Shown here piece by piece: positions 39,602 to 58,080 of a stretch of DNA of 64,000 bases (its first letter is position 1; each line of letters starts with the position of its first letter). The DNA lies in the NCBI RefSeq assembly GCF_012275515.1, contig NZ_JAAZQL010000003.1:192833-256832 (forward strand), read 5' to 3'. A program made the position numbers and the translations under genes. The stretch comes from Novosphingobium sp. SG707 (GTDB taxonomy: Bacteria > Pseudomonadota > Alphaproteobacteria > Sphingomonadales > Sphingomonadaceae). Below the pieces are notes generated by a model. That model saw only the letters and a list, made by a program, of their open reading frames with translations, was not told the origin of the DNA and ran no database searches.

Positions 39602-39840
39602 GTGCCTCCGGCGGGTTAAGGGCGGGGGCCCTTAACAATCCCGGTACTGTCGGCAAGGCGCTGCGAAGGATGCCTTCTGCGTGATTGCCGCGTTTGAAGG
39701 ATAAAGCCTGCGGCGCTTTTAGCGTAGGCTCACCGCGCTGCAGGCTTGAAAACGATAGCCTATAACCTCGCGTCGCGAACCCGAGCGTAAACCCATTATC
39801 GGGATTGCAAAGGGCCCCCGCCCTTTGCCCGCCGGAGGCA
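39602..39840 (+). repeat. Composite palindromic intergenic element, copy C
   Basis: Full copy between the convergent glnD and gltX genes. The left hairpin has changed on both arms: GTTAAGGGC-GGGG-GCCCTTAAC in place of GCAAAGGG/CCCTTTGC. The central hairpin AAAGCCTGCGGCGC/GCGCTGCAGGCTT spans 39703-39747. The right hairpin is the standard GGGATTGCAAAGGGC...GCCCTTTGCCCGCCGGAGGC. Bases 39740-39842 are almost identical to 43365-43467 in copy E. Confidence 0.88.
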
Positions 39841-39844
39841 AATC

Positions 39845-41173
39845 TTACCCCTTCAACCGCGCCACAACCTCATCCCGCCCGATCAGCGGCAAGAGAGCGC
39901 CCATATCCGGCCCATGCTCCATGCCGGTGATCGCCAGACGCAAGGGCAGGAAGAGCGCCTTTCCCTTGCGTCCGGTGGAGTCCTTGAGTGCCCCGGTCAG
40001 CGCGGCCCAAGGCGCACCGGCCCAATCGAGCGAAGCAGCGACCTCGGCGGCTTGGGACAGGAAGGCGCGGGCCTCATCGTCCTGCGCGGGGGCGTGGATC
40101 GGCCCCTTGACCACGGCCCACCAATCGGCGGCTTCGGCCACGGTATTGAGATTGGGACGGATCGCCTCCCAAGCTTCCTCGCCCATGCCTTCGGGCAGGC
40201 GGTCGGCCACTTTGGCGAAGGGCATACGGTGGATGACCTGGGCATTCAAACGCGCCAGTTCGGCCTCGTCAAAACGGGCGGGTGCGCGACCAAAGCGCGA
40301 AAGGTCGAAAGTCTGGCAAAGCTGCTCGACCGAAAGCGAGGCGTCGACCGGATCGCTGGTGCCAAGGCGGGCCAGCAGGCTGATGATCGCTTCCGGCTCG
40401 ATGCCCTGTTCGCGCAATTCGGCCACGCCCAGCGAACCCAGGCGCTTCGACAGCTTGCCCTCGGACCCGGTCAGCAGCGCGCTGTGGGCAAAGGCGGGCA
40501 CGGGCGCGCCAAGGGCGGTGAACATCTGCACCTGCGTCGCGGTGTTCGACACATGATCCTCGCCGCGCAGGATCTGCGTGACGCCCATGTCAATATCGTC
40601 GATCACCGAGGGCAGCATATAAAGCCACGATCCGTCGGCGCGGCGGATAACGGGATCAGACATGGTGGCCGGGTCGAAATGCTGCGCGCCGCGCACGCCG
40701 TCCTCCCAGGCAATCGGCTCGTCGCGGTCCAGCAGGAAACGCCAATGGGGCGCCTCGCCCGCCGCCGCCTTCGCCTCATGATCGGCCTCGGTCAGAGCCA
40801 GCGCCGCGCGATCATAAATCGGCGGCAACCCGCGCGAGAGCAGCACCTTGCGCTTGAGATCCAGTTCCTGCGCCGTTTCATAGCAACGATAGACGCGCCC
40901 GGCCTCCATCAGCTTGGCAAACTCGCGCTCATACAGGGCGAAACGGGCCGACTGGCGCTCCTCCCCCTCAATATTCAGTCCCAGCCAGGCCAGATCGGCA
41001 CGAATGCCCTCGACATATTCCTCTCGGCTGCGCGCGCCATCCGTATCATCAATGCGCAGCAGAAACTTGCCTCCGCTCCTTTGCGCCAACATCCAGTTGT
41101 GCAGCGCGGTGCGGATATTGCCGATGTGAAGCATCCCTGTGGGGCTGGGGGCGAAGCGGGTTACGGTGGTCAT
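39845..41173 (-). CDS. gltX: Glutamate--tRNA ligase
   Basis: A 442-residue class Ib aminoacyl-tRNA synthetase. The HIGH motif reads HIGN at residues 16-19 (MLHIGNIRTALHNW) and the KMSKS motif reads KLSKR near 246, followed by the helical anticodon-binding region. Many alphaproteobacteria have two GltX paralogues, one charging tRNA-Gln as well; this shorter 440-residue type may be one of such a pair, which cannot be decided from this window. It converges with glnD. Confidence 0.95.
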   Translation of the reverse strand: MTTVTRFAPSPTGMLHIGNIRTALHNWMLAQRSGGKFLLRIDDTDGARSREEYVEGIRADLAWLGLNIEGEERQSARFALYEREFAKLMEAGRVYRCYETAQELDLKRKVLLSRGLPPIYDRAALALTEADHEAKAAAGEAPHWRFLLDRDEPIAWEDGVRGAQHFDPATMSDPVIRRADGSWLYMLPSVIDDIDMGVTQILRGEDHVSNTATQVQMFTALGAPVPAFAHSALLTGSEGKLSKRLGSLGVAELREQGIEPEAIISLLARLGTSDPVDASLSVEQLCQTFDLSRFGRAPARFDEAELARLNAQVIHRMPFAKVADRLPEGMGEEAWEAIRPNLNTVAEAADWWAVVKGPIHAPAQDDEARAFLSQAAEVAASLDWAGAPWAALTGALKDSTGRKGKALFLPLRLAITGMEHGPDMGALLPLIGRDEVVARLKG

Positions 41174-41214
41174 GGGGGGGCTATAATCGGGATAGGGGGG
41201 GGAGGAAAGAGAGA

Positions 41215-41455
41215 GATGCCTCCGGCGGGCAAAGGGCGGGGGCCCTTTGCAATCCCGATACTTGTCAGCGTTGGGTTATGAATTCAGCCGTAGGTGCCGG
41301 ATGGAACGCTTGAATTTTAAAGCCTGCGGCGCTTTTGGCGTGAGTTCGCCGCGCCGCAGGCTTGTGAAACCATAGCAGCTAACGCAACGCCTCAATCCCG
41401 CACAACCCCATTAACGGGATTGCAAAGGGCACCCGCCCTTTGCCCGCCGGAGGCA
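41215..41455 (+). repeat. Composite palindromic intergenic element, copy D
   Basis: Full copy between nadE (3' end) and gltX (5' end), both on the minus strand. Left hairpin GCAAAGGGC-GGGG-GCCCTTTGC (from 41229); spacer AGGTGCCGGATGG is a diverged form of GTGTCGGACGC; central hairpin AAAGCCTGCGGCGC/GCGCCGCAGGCTT (41319-41363); right hairpin TTAACGGGATTGCAAAGGGC with GCCCTTTGCCCGCCGGAGGC ending at 41455. Confidence 0.88.
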
Positions 41456-41474
41456 CCTTAACCCCTTAAAGAGA

Positions 41475-43136
41475 TCAAGCCGTCCGAAACGCCTGCGTAA
41501 TCGGATAACGCCGATCCCGCCCGAAATTGCGCGACCCCAGCTTGACCCCCGGAGGCGCCTGCCGCCTTTTATACTCGGCCAGATGGAGCAGGCGCTCGAT
41601 CCGGCTGACGGTGGCCCGGTCGAAACCTTCGCTCACCAATTGCTCGACCGACTTTTCATGCTCGACCAGACCGAGCAGGATCGCGTCCAGCACGTCATAG
41701 GGCGGCAGCGAGTCCGAATCCTTTTGGTCCGGGCGCAATTCAGCGCTGGGCGGCTTGGCGATGATATTGTCGGGCATCACCGGACCGTCAGGGCCAAGGG
41801 CGATGCGCGGGCGGTGCTTGTTGCGCCATTTCGACAGCGCAAACACTGTCATTTTATAGGCGTCTTTCAGTGGGTTATAGCCACCGTTCATATCGCCATA
41901 GATCGTGGCGTAACCCACGCTCATCTCGCTCTTGTTGCCGGTGGTCAGCAGCATCGGGCCGAATTTGTTCGACAGCGCCATCAGCGTCACGCCCCGGATG
42001 CGGCTCTGGATATTCTCCTCGGCCAGATCGGGCGCGCGGCCCGCAAAGGGGCTGGCGAGCATTTCTTCAAACGCTTTGACGGCCGGGACGATCGGCACCG
42101 TGTCATATTTCACGCCAAGCATATGCGCGCATTCGGTCGCGTCGATCAGGCTCTCGGTGCTGGTATAGCGGCTGGGCAGCATCACGCACCACACACGGTC
42201 CGCGCCCAACGCATCGACCGCAATCGCCGCGCACAGCGCCGAATCGATCCCGCCCGACAGACCCAGCACCACGCCGGGAAACTTGTTGCGGTTCACATAA
42301 TCGCGCAGCGCCAGCACCATGGCGCAATAGACATCCTCGGGATGCTCAGCCTGCGGCTCGATCTCGCCCCGGTCGCAGCGCCAGCCCTTGGCGGTCTTGG
42401 TCCAGCGGGTCAGAACCTCCTGCTCCTCCCAGTCCTTCATCTGGACCGCAAGGCTGCCATCGCCATTGACCACGAAACTGGCCCCGTCGAACACCAGCTC
42501 ATCCTGCCCGCCCACGCGGTTCAGATAGGCCAGCGGCACCCCCGCCGCCGAGGCGCGGCGCTTGGCCACGCCATCGATGCGCAGCGTGTCCTTGTCGATC
42601 TCATAAGGGCTGCCGTTGGGGCACAGAAAAATCTCGGCCCCGAAATCGGCCAGGTGGCGACAGACATTGGGGTGCCAAATGTCCTCGCAGATCGGCACGC
42701 CGATCATGGTGCCGCGAAAGATGATCGGCTCAGGCAAGGGGCCGGGTTGAAACAGGCGCATCTCGTCAAACGTGCCGTAATTAGGCAGCTCATGCTTGAA
42801 ACGGATCGCCGCCACCTTGCCCTGATCCAGCAAGGCCACGCCATTATGCAGCGCCCCATCGGCCACGAACACGCTGCCCACCAGCATCGCCGGGCCGCCC
42901 GCCGCCGTGGTCTGGGCCATCTTCTGCAACTCGGCCGTCGCGCGCTCGACAAGGCTGGGCTTCAAGACCAGATCCTCGGGCGGATAGCCGACCAACTGCA
43001 ATTCGGGGAAAGCGATCAAATCCGCCCCCGCCTCTTTCGCACGGTCGCGCGCGGCCAGCATGCCCGCGGCATTGCCGGACAAATCGCCAACGGACTGGTT
43101 CAACTGGGCGAGGGTGATTTTCAACGTATCGGGCAT
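41475..43136 (-). CDS. nadE: NadE, glutamine-dependent NAD+ synthetase
   Basis: A 553-residue two-domain enzyme. The N-terminal nitrilase-fold glutaminase has the Glu of FPELQLVGYPPEDLV, a Lys in FKHELPNYG and the nucleophile Cys in GVPICEDIW. The C-terminal synthetase has the PP-loop GLSGGIDSALC near residue 300 and TGNKSEMSVGY. It makes NAD+ from deamido-NAD+ and glutamine. The ATG at 43136 begins the conserved MPDTLKITLAQLN. An upstream in-frame ATG at 43196 lies within repeat copy E and is rejected. Confidence 0.95.
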   Translation of the reverse strand: MPDTLKITLAQLNQSVGDLSGNAAGMLAARDRAKEAGADLIAFPELQLVGYPPEDLVLKPSLVERATAELQKMAQTTAAGGPAMLVGSVFVADGALHNGVALLDQGKVAAIRFKHELPNYGTFDEMRLFQPGPLPEPIIFRGTMIGVPICEDIWHPNVCRHLADFGAEIFLCPNGSPYEIDKDTLRIDGVAKRRASAAGVPLAYLNRVGGQDELVFDGASFVVNGDGSLAVQMKDWEEQEVLTRWTKTAKGWRCDRGEIEPQAEHPEDVYCAMVLALRDYVNRNKFPGVVLGLSGGIDSALCAAIAVDALGADRVWCVMLPSRYTSTESLIDATECAHMLGVKYDTVPIVPAVKAFEEMLASPFAGRAPDLAEENIQSRIRGVTLMALSNKFGPMLLTTGNKSEMSVGYATIYGDMNGGYNPLKDAYKMTVFALSKWRNKHRPRIALGPDGPVMPDNIIAKPPSAELRPDQKDSDSLPPYDVLDAILLGLVEHEKSVEQLVSEGFDRATVSRIERLLHLAEYKRRQAPPGVKLGSRNFGRDRRYPITQAFRTA

Positions 43137-43194
43137 GGACGCAGGTTTAGGAGGGGTTTGCGCGAATGGGAAGGGTGCAAGAGGGTTTTGTTTC

Positions 43195-43465
43195 ATGCCT
43201 CCGGCGGGTTAAGGGCGGGGTGATGGATGCCTCCGGCGGGCAAAGGGTCTCGACCCTTTGCAATCCCATTACTGTCTTCGTGGCGTTTTGAACGCGGCCT
43301 TGCGCGTGATGGCGGCGTTTGGATAATAAAGCCTGCGGCGCTTTTAGCGTGAGTTCGCCGCGCCGCAGGCTTGAAAACGATAGCCTATAACCTCGCGTCG
43401 CGAACCCGAGCGCAACCCCATTATCGGGATTGCAAAGGGCCCCCGCCCTTTGCCCGCCGGAGGCA
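43195..43465 (+). repeat. Composite palindromic intergenic element, copy E, with nested partial arm
   Basis: A truncated left arm of the TTAAGGG type (43195-43222) is followed directly by a complete element (43226-43465). The latter has a left hairpin CAAAGGGTC-TC-GACCCTTTG, central hairpin AAAGCCTGCGGCGC/GCGCCGCAGGCTT (43328-43372) and the standard right hairpin. It lies between the rpoC 3' end and the nadE 5' end. Confidence 0.87.
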
Positions 43466-43490
43466 AAACCCTAGCCCTCCCAAAACAACA

Positions 43491-43520
43491 AAAAACCCCG
43501 CCGGATCGCTCCAGCGGGGT
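43491..43520 (-). terminator. Rho-independent terminator of rpoBC
   Basis: On the minus strand ACCCCGC pairs with GCGGGGT around a 12-nt loop and is followed by TTTTTTGTTGTTTTG, about 35 nt after the rpoC stop. The composite repeat lies beyond it. Confidence 0.88.
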
Positions 43521-43555
43521 CTTTCTGTGTTTTCAGCCCGGCAAAGGCGAGAGGA

Positions 43556-47833
<4,278 letters not shown>

Positions 47834-47903
47834 ATGTCGTCCCTCTAAGGGGTCAAATCTCTGGGGCGATGGGCGGGCGGCCGGTCAAGGCCGCCCGATC
47901 CCC

Positions 47904-52055
<4,152 letters not shown>

Positions 52056-52300
52056 AGGGCTTGACTTTGCCTCTTTCGTTGGTGGCGCAGCGGATCTTTT
52101 TCGCGGAAAAAAGAGCCGTTAAGCCGGAAAATAATGCCATGCGCGGGGTAAATGGCGGCACCGTCAAACGCACAAAAGGCCGCTGGCGAATCACCCCATA
52201 TCAAGGATGAAGGCCCGCAGCCTCTGGCGTCAGATGCAAACCATCGCCTCCTTTCGTGGATGACCCCCGCGCTGGACCGCCCTTGCTCGAAGCGATGGAA
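52056..52300 (-). promoter_or_regulatory. Long rpoB 5' leader with extended Shine-Dalgarno and hairpin
   Basis: About 245 nt separate the predicted start of transcription from the rpoB ATG. On the minus strand it contains GAAAGGAGG, a 9-base perfect complement of the 16S rRNA anti-Shine-Dalgarno (around 52246-52254). Only tiny frames follow: a 4-codon ATG frame at 52244 and a 12-codon frame from a TTG seven bases after the GGAGG. Nearer rpoB, TCTTTTT pairs with AAAAAGA (52095-52114). Confidence 0.5.
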
Positions 52301-52307
52301 CCGGCGG

Positions 52308-52336
52308 GCATTAGGCGTGTGGGGGCGGTTTGTCAA
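52308..52336 (-). promoter_or_regulatory. Near-consensus sigma-70 promoter of rpoBC
   Basis: On the minus strand TTGACA (-35, 52331-52336) and TAATGC (-10, 52308-52313) are separated by exactly 17 nt. It is the strongest promoter match I see in the window and lies between repeat copy F and rpoB. Confidence 0.78.
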
Positions 52337-52354
52337 TTGTCGGAGGAATAAGGT

Positions 52355-52590
52355 TTGCCTCCGGCGGGCAAAGGGTCTCGACCCTTTGCAATCCCGTTAT
52401 GGGGGTGCCAAGTTTGCAAGGTGGTGCCATGCTCCATGGGTCATAATGCCTGCGGCGCGGCAAACTCACGTCAAAAGCGCCGCAGGCTCTAAAATTCCCA
52501 ACGCCGCGTCCGACACCAAAGGCCGAACCCCTAACGCCACGCCGACAATATCGGGATTGCAAAGGGCCCGCCCTTTGCCCGCCGGAGGCA
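52355..52590 (-). repeat. Composite palindromic intergenic element, copy F, inverted
   Basis: The spacer and central hairpin are in reverse orientation relative to copies A-E: the minus strand reads GTGTCGGACGCGGCGTT and then AGAGCCTGCGGCGC. The outer hairpins are TTGCCTCCGGCGGGCAAAGGG with a TC loop on one side and GGGATTGCAAAGGGC/GCCCTTTGC on the other. It sits between the crtI 3' end and the rpoB promoter. Confidence 0.87.
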
Positions 52591-52605
52591 AAAGCCCCTA
52601 AAACC

Positions 52606-54087
52606 CTACCCCCGCAAATCCTCAATCATCAACCCGGCGGTCGCCTTCGCGCTGCCCACAACGCCGGGGATCCCCGCCCCCGGATGCGTCCCCGCGCCCA
52701 CGAGGTAAAGGTTAGGGATCACATCATCGCGGTTATGCCCACGGAACCAGGCGCTCTGCGTCAGGATCGGTTCGAGACTGAAGGCGCTGCCCATATAGGC
52801 GGAGAGGTCGGTTTCGAAATCGGTGGGGGCATAGTGGAACTTGGTCGCCACCCGGTCATGGATATCGGGGATCAGGCGACGGCCCACTTCGTCAAGGATG
52901 CGCTGTTCGAGGATCGGCCCCACCTGATCCCAATCCACCGCCAACTTGCCGCGATGGGCGACCGGCACCAGCGCATAAAACGTGCTGCGCCCCTCGGGCG
53001 CCATGGAAGGATCGGAGGCGGTGGGATGGTGCAGATAGATCGAGAAATCGCGCGGCAGCACGCCATTGTCGAAAATATCCTCCAGCAGCCCCTTATAGCG
53101 CGGCCCGAACAGGATCATGTGGTGGGGGATATGGGGGAATTGCCCCTCCAGCCCGAAATGGACGACGAACAGGCTGGGCGACCAGCGCTTGCGCGCCAGC
53201 GAGCGGGCATATTCCACCCCGCGCGGCGTATCGCCCAACAGATCGCGATAGGTGTGCATCAGGTCGCCATTGCTGGCCACGGCATCGAAGCGTTCGCGCC
53301 ACCCGCTCTTGGTTTCCACCTCATGCGCGCGATTGCCGATGGTGTGAATCCGAACCGCTCCATCGCCCAGCCGCACCGTCCCGCCCAGCCGTTCAAACAG
53401 CGCGACCATGCCCGAAACCAGCCGATTGGTGCCGCCCCGCGCCCACCACACGCCGCCATCCTTTTCCAGCTTGTGGATCAGCGCATAGATGCTGCTGGTG
53501 GCCATCGGATTGCCGCCCACCAGCAGCGTATGGAACGAGAGCGCCTCGCGCAGCTTTTCCGACTGAACAAAACCGGCGACGCGCGAATAGACGCTGCGCC
53601 ACGCCTGATGCTTCATCAGCGCGGGGGCGGCCTTGATCATGCTCTTGAAGTCAAGGAAAGGCACATGGCCCAGCTTGACATAGCCCTCGCGATAGACCTC
53701 GCCCGCGAAATCGAGAAATTGCTGATAGCCCGCCAGATCGCCCGGCGCCACGCGATTGATCTCGCTGCGCAATTTGGCTTCATCGTTGGAATAGTCGAAA
53801 TGGCTACCATCGGTCCATTGCAGGCGATAGAAAGGCATCACCGGCATCAGATCGACATCGCTTGCCATGTCCTGCCCCGTCAGGCCCCACAGCTCGGACA
53901 GGCAGGACGGATCGGTGATGACCGTGGGGCCCGCGTCGAACGTATGCCCTTCGCGCTCCCACACATAAGCGCGCCCGCCCGGACGCTCGCGCGCCTCGAC
54001 CAGCGTCGTGGCGATCCCGGCGGATTGCAGGCGGATGGCCAGAGCCAGCCCGCCAAATCCCGCGCCAATCACACAGGCCTTTTTCAT
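52606..54087 (-). CDS. crtI: CrtI, phytoene desaturase
   Basis: A 493-residue FAD enzyme that desaturates phytoene to lycopene at the inner membrane. The N-terminal dinucleotide motif is VIGAGFGGLALAIRLQ and the C-terminal signature region includes NLYLVGAGTHPGAGIPGV followed by SAKATAGLMIEDL. Its ATG overlaps the crtY stop by 4 nt, so crtY-crtI are coupled. crtB and crtE are not adjacent. Confidence 0.95.
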   Translation of the reverse strand: MKKACVIGAGFGGLALAIRLQSAGIATTLVEARERPGGRAYVWEREGHTFDAGPTVITDPSCLSELWGLTGQDMASDVDLMPVMPFYRLQWTDGSHFDYSNDEAKLRSEINRVAPGDLAGYQQFLDFAGEVYREGYVKLGHVPFLDFKSMIKAAPALMKHQAWRSVYSRVAGFVQSEKLREALSFHTLLVGGNPMATSSIYALIHKLEKDGGVWWARGGTNRLVSGMVALFERLGGTVRLGDGAVRIHTIGNRAHEVETKSGWRERFDAVASNGDLMHTYRDLLGDTPRGVEYARSLARKRWSPSLFVVHFGLEGQFPHIPHHMILFGPRYKGLLEDIFDNGVLPRDFSIYLHHPTASDPSMAPEGRSTFYALVPVAHRGKLAVDWDQVGPILEQRILDEVGRRLIPDIHDRVATKFHYAPTDFETDLSAYMGSAFSLEPILTQSAWFRGHNRDDVIPNLYLVGAGTHPGAGIPGVVGSAKATAGLMIEDLRG

Positions 54088-55322
54088 GCGTCCTCGGTTT
54101 CCCCGGCAAAGGCCGGTATCGTTGTATCCTGAGAAAGGCGCCCAGGCGCCCCCAGATCGGCCAGTTCACGCCCTCGCCCGACCAGACAGGCCAGAGCCGC
54201 CATCAAAGGCACCGGCGGCCGCCCGACCAGCAGGCGGACGCGATCCGCCCATGTCGATTGCCCGGCATAGAAGCGTTCGATCAGCCTGTCGCCCAGACGA
54301 TAGAAACGGGCGAACACCCGGTGCCGCTTGTCGGGCCGCGCCGCGCCGAACAGCATCCGCGCCAGCAGGCGATAGAAGCCGCCCGCGCGCCAATGGGCCC
54401 GCGCATAATCCTCGACCGCCCCGGCGATCGCATCGCCCGACATATCGGGCATGTCGGCAATCATCGTCGCCACGCGCACCGCCGTGGGCAGCGAATAGCC
54501 GGTCAGGGGATGAAACAGTCCCCCCGCCACGCCGATCCGCGCCACGCCATGCATGCCCTCGATCAGCGCATGGGGCTCGCCCTCGGCCACCACCGGCAAC
54601 ACGCCCTGCTCCTCGTCCAGCACCTCGACAATGGTCCAGCTGCGGCTCTTGGCATAGGCCTCGATGCGCTCGCGCAGGGTGGGGGCGTCGATGTCAGGCG
54701 TGTCGGAATAATAGGTGTCCTCGATAAACACCGTGTCATCCGAAAAGGGCAGGACATAGACAAAGCGGAACCCGTCATGTTGCGACCGGTTGCCGTCCAT
54801 GATGATGGGGGCGCTCAGGCCATGGGGCGCGCTGGTGCGCACCATCTGGCCCAGAAATTTCTGCCACCCGCCGCGCAGGCCGGGAAAGGCCGCCGCGCCG
54901 CGCGCGTCGATCACCGCCCCCGCGCGAAACTGCCGCCCGTCGGCCAGCGTGAAACCGCGCCGGTCAAAGGCGGTCACCGTGGCCCCGGTAAGGATCGAGC
55001 CTGTGGGCAGCGCCTCGCGCAGGACCGCATCGAAACGGGCGCTGGAAATGGTGCGATAGGGATTGCCCAGATGGCGGCGGTTGCCGGAAAAACGCACGCT
55101 GTGGCTGCCCCATTTGCCCACCACCAAGGGTTTGAGCAACCAGCGCGCGGCCACCGGAATGTCGCTGAGGAAGAAGGACCAGAAATGGTGCCCCCCCAGC
55201 TTCTCCTCCCGCTCGACCAGCAGGATGCGCAGATCGGGCCGCCGCGCCGCCAGAGCCAGCGCTACCAGCCCGCCCGCCAATCCGCCCCCGAGGATGGCAA
55301 TATCCGTGTCATTTCCCGCCAT
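54084..55322 (-). CDS. crtY: CrtY, lycopene beta-cyclase
   Basis: A 412-residue NAD(P)/FAD-binding cyclase converting lycopene to beta-carotene. The N-terminal motif DIAILGGGLAGGLVALALA, a D-x-E-like block FIEDTYYSDTP and GVAGGLFHPLTGYSLPTAVR are family features. Together with CrtI it supports a beta-carotene-derived pigment such as zeaxanthin or nostoxanthin, usual in sphingomonads. It is first of the crtYI unit and divergent from the thiC unit; the shared 5' region holds an inverted repeat. Confidence 0.93.
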   Translation of the reverse strand: MAGNDTDIAILGGGLAGGLVALALAARRPDLRILLVEREEKLGGHHFWSFFLSDIPVAARWLLKPLVVGKWGSHSVRFSGNRRHLGNPYRTISSARFDAVLREALPTGSILTGATVTAFDRRGFTLADGRQFRAGAVIDARGAAAFPGLRGGWQKFLGQMVRTSAPHGLSAPIIMDGNRSQHDGFRFVYVLPFSDDTVFIEDTYYSDTPDIDAPTLRERIEAYAKSRSWTIVEVLDEEQGVLPVVAEGEPHALIEGMHGVARIGVAGGLFHPLTGYSLPTAVRVATMIADMPDMSGDAIAGAVEDYARAHWRAGGFYRLLARMLFGAARPDKRHRVFARFYRLGDRLIERFYAGQSTWADRVRLLVGRPPVPLMAALACLVGRGRELADLGAPGRLSQDTTIPAFAGETEDA

Positions 55323-55376
55323 GGCCCCAAGTCTATGTTAGCAACCGCTTTCCGGCAACCGACCATAAGGGCAAAT

Positions 55377-55394
55377 CCGTGAGAAATTTCACGG
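55377..55394. promoter_or_regulatory. Inverted repeat between crtY and the thi promoter
   Basis: CCGTGA and TCACGG flank a 6-nt AT-rich centre (GAAATT). It lies 55 nt upstream of the crtY ATG and 25 nt upstream of the thi -35 element, suitable for a regulator of either unit. No regulator is identified. Confidence 0.4.
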
Positions 55395-55418
55395 CGGCAA
55401 AACCGGCCCTCAGCGCGC

Positions 55419-55447
55419 TTGCCAAGGCCTTCGCCTTCGCATAACCT
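55419..55447 (+). promoter_or_regulatory. Promoter of the thiamine unit
   Basis: TTGCCA and TAACCT separated by 17 nt. The predicted start of transcription falls at about 55454, just before the TPP riboswitch P1 region. The -10 is imperfect. Confidence 0.55.
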
Positions 55448-55454
55448 GCCATGC

Positions 55455-55547
55455 ATATCCCCGGGGAGCCATGTGGCTGAGAGGTGGGCCTAACGCCCCA
55501 CGACCCGCTGAACCTGAACCCGTTAATCCGGGCGTAGGGAGGGAAGC
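55455..55547 (+). promoter_or_regulatory. TPP riboswitch (THI element)
   Basis: All conserved pieces are present in order: GGGGAGCC, GGCTGAGAGG, GACCCGCTGAACCTGAACCC, GTTAATCCGGGCGTAGGGAGG. These form the two parallel arms that bind thiamine pyrophosphate. Low TPP should allow expression of the downstream membrane protein gene and thiC. The expression platform is not clear; GCGTC just after the aptamer can pair with GACGC about 45 nt on. Confidence 0.96.
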
Positions 55548-55638
55548 GTCTGTCGGCCCGGTATGGTGCCCCCCGCTCCTCCTCTCCTGACGCCGCAGAA
55601 TATGAAGGCGAGATAAAAACGAAAAAACAGGAGAAGGT

Positions 55639-57920
<2,282 letters not shown>

Positions 57921-57950
57921 AGGTTCGTTTGGAATGGATGAAAGGGTCGA

Positions 57951-57980
57951 GGGCCGGGGCGGCTCTCGGCCCTTTTGTTT
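57951..57980 (+). terminator. Terminator after thiC
   Basis: GGGCCG pairs with CGGCCC around a 10-nt loop and is followed by TTTTGTTTT, 30 nt beyond the thiC stop. Confidence 0.75.
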
Positions 57981-58001
57981 TGTGTGGCGCGCCTGTTTGT
58001 T

Positions 58002-58019
58002 TTGCCTCCGGCGGGCAAG
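58002..58019 (+). repeat. Remnant of the composite element's outer arm
   Basis: TTGCCTCCGGCGGGCAAG matches the outer end of the composite palindromic elements, again just after a gene 3' end (thiC). The rest of the element is absent or degenerate. Confidence 0.6.
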
Positions 58020-58080
58020 CCTGCTTCCGCCCCAAAACGCCCCTTCCCTAAACTCGAAAAATCGCGCAGCGGTAAACCCC

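Noticed and set aside
43137..43196. A 20-residue N-terminal extension of NadE from an ATG at 43196
   Set aside because: The ATG lies within the outer arm of repeat copy E, and the extension lacks family similarity; MPDTLKI at 43136 fits the usual start.
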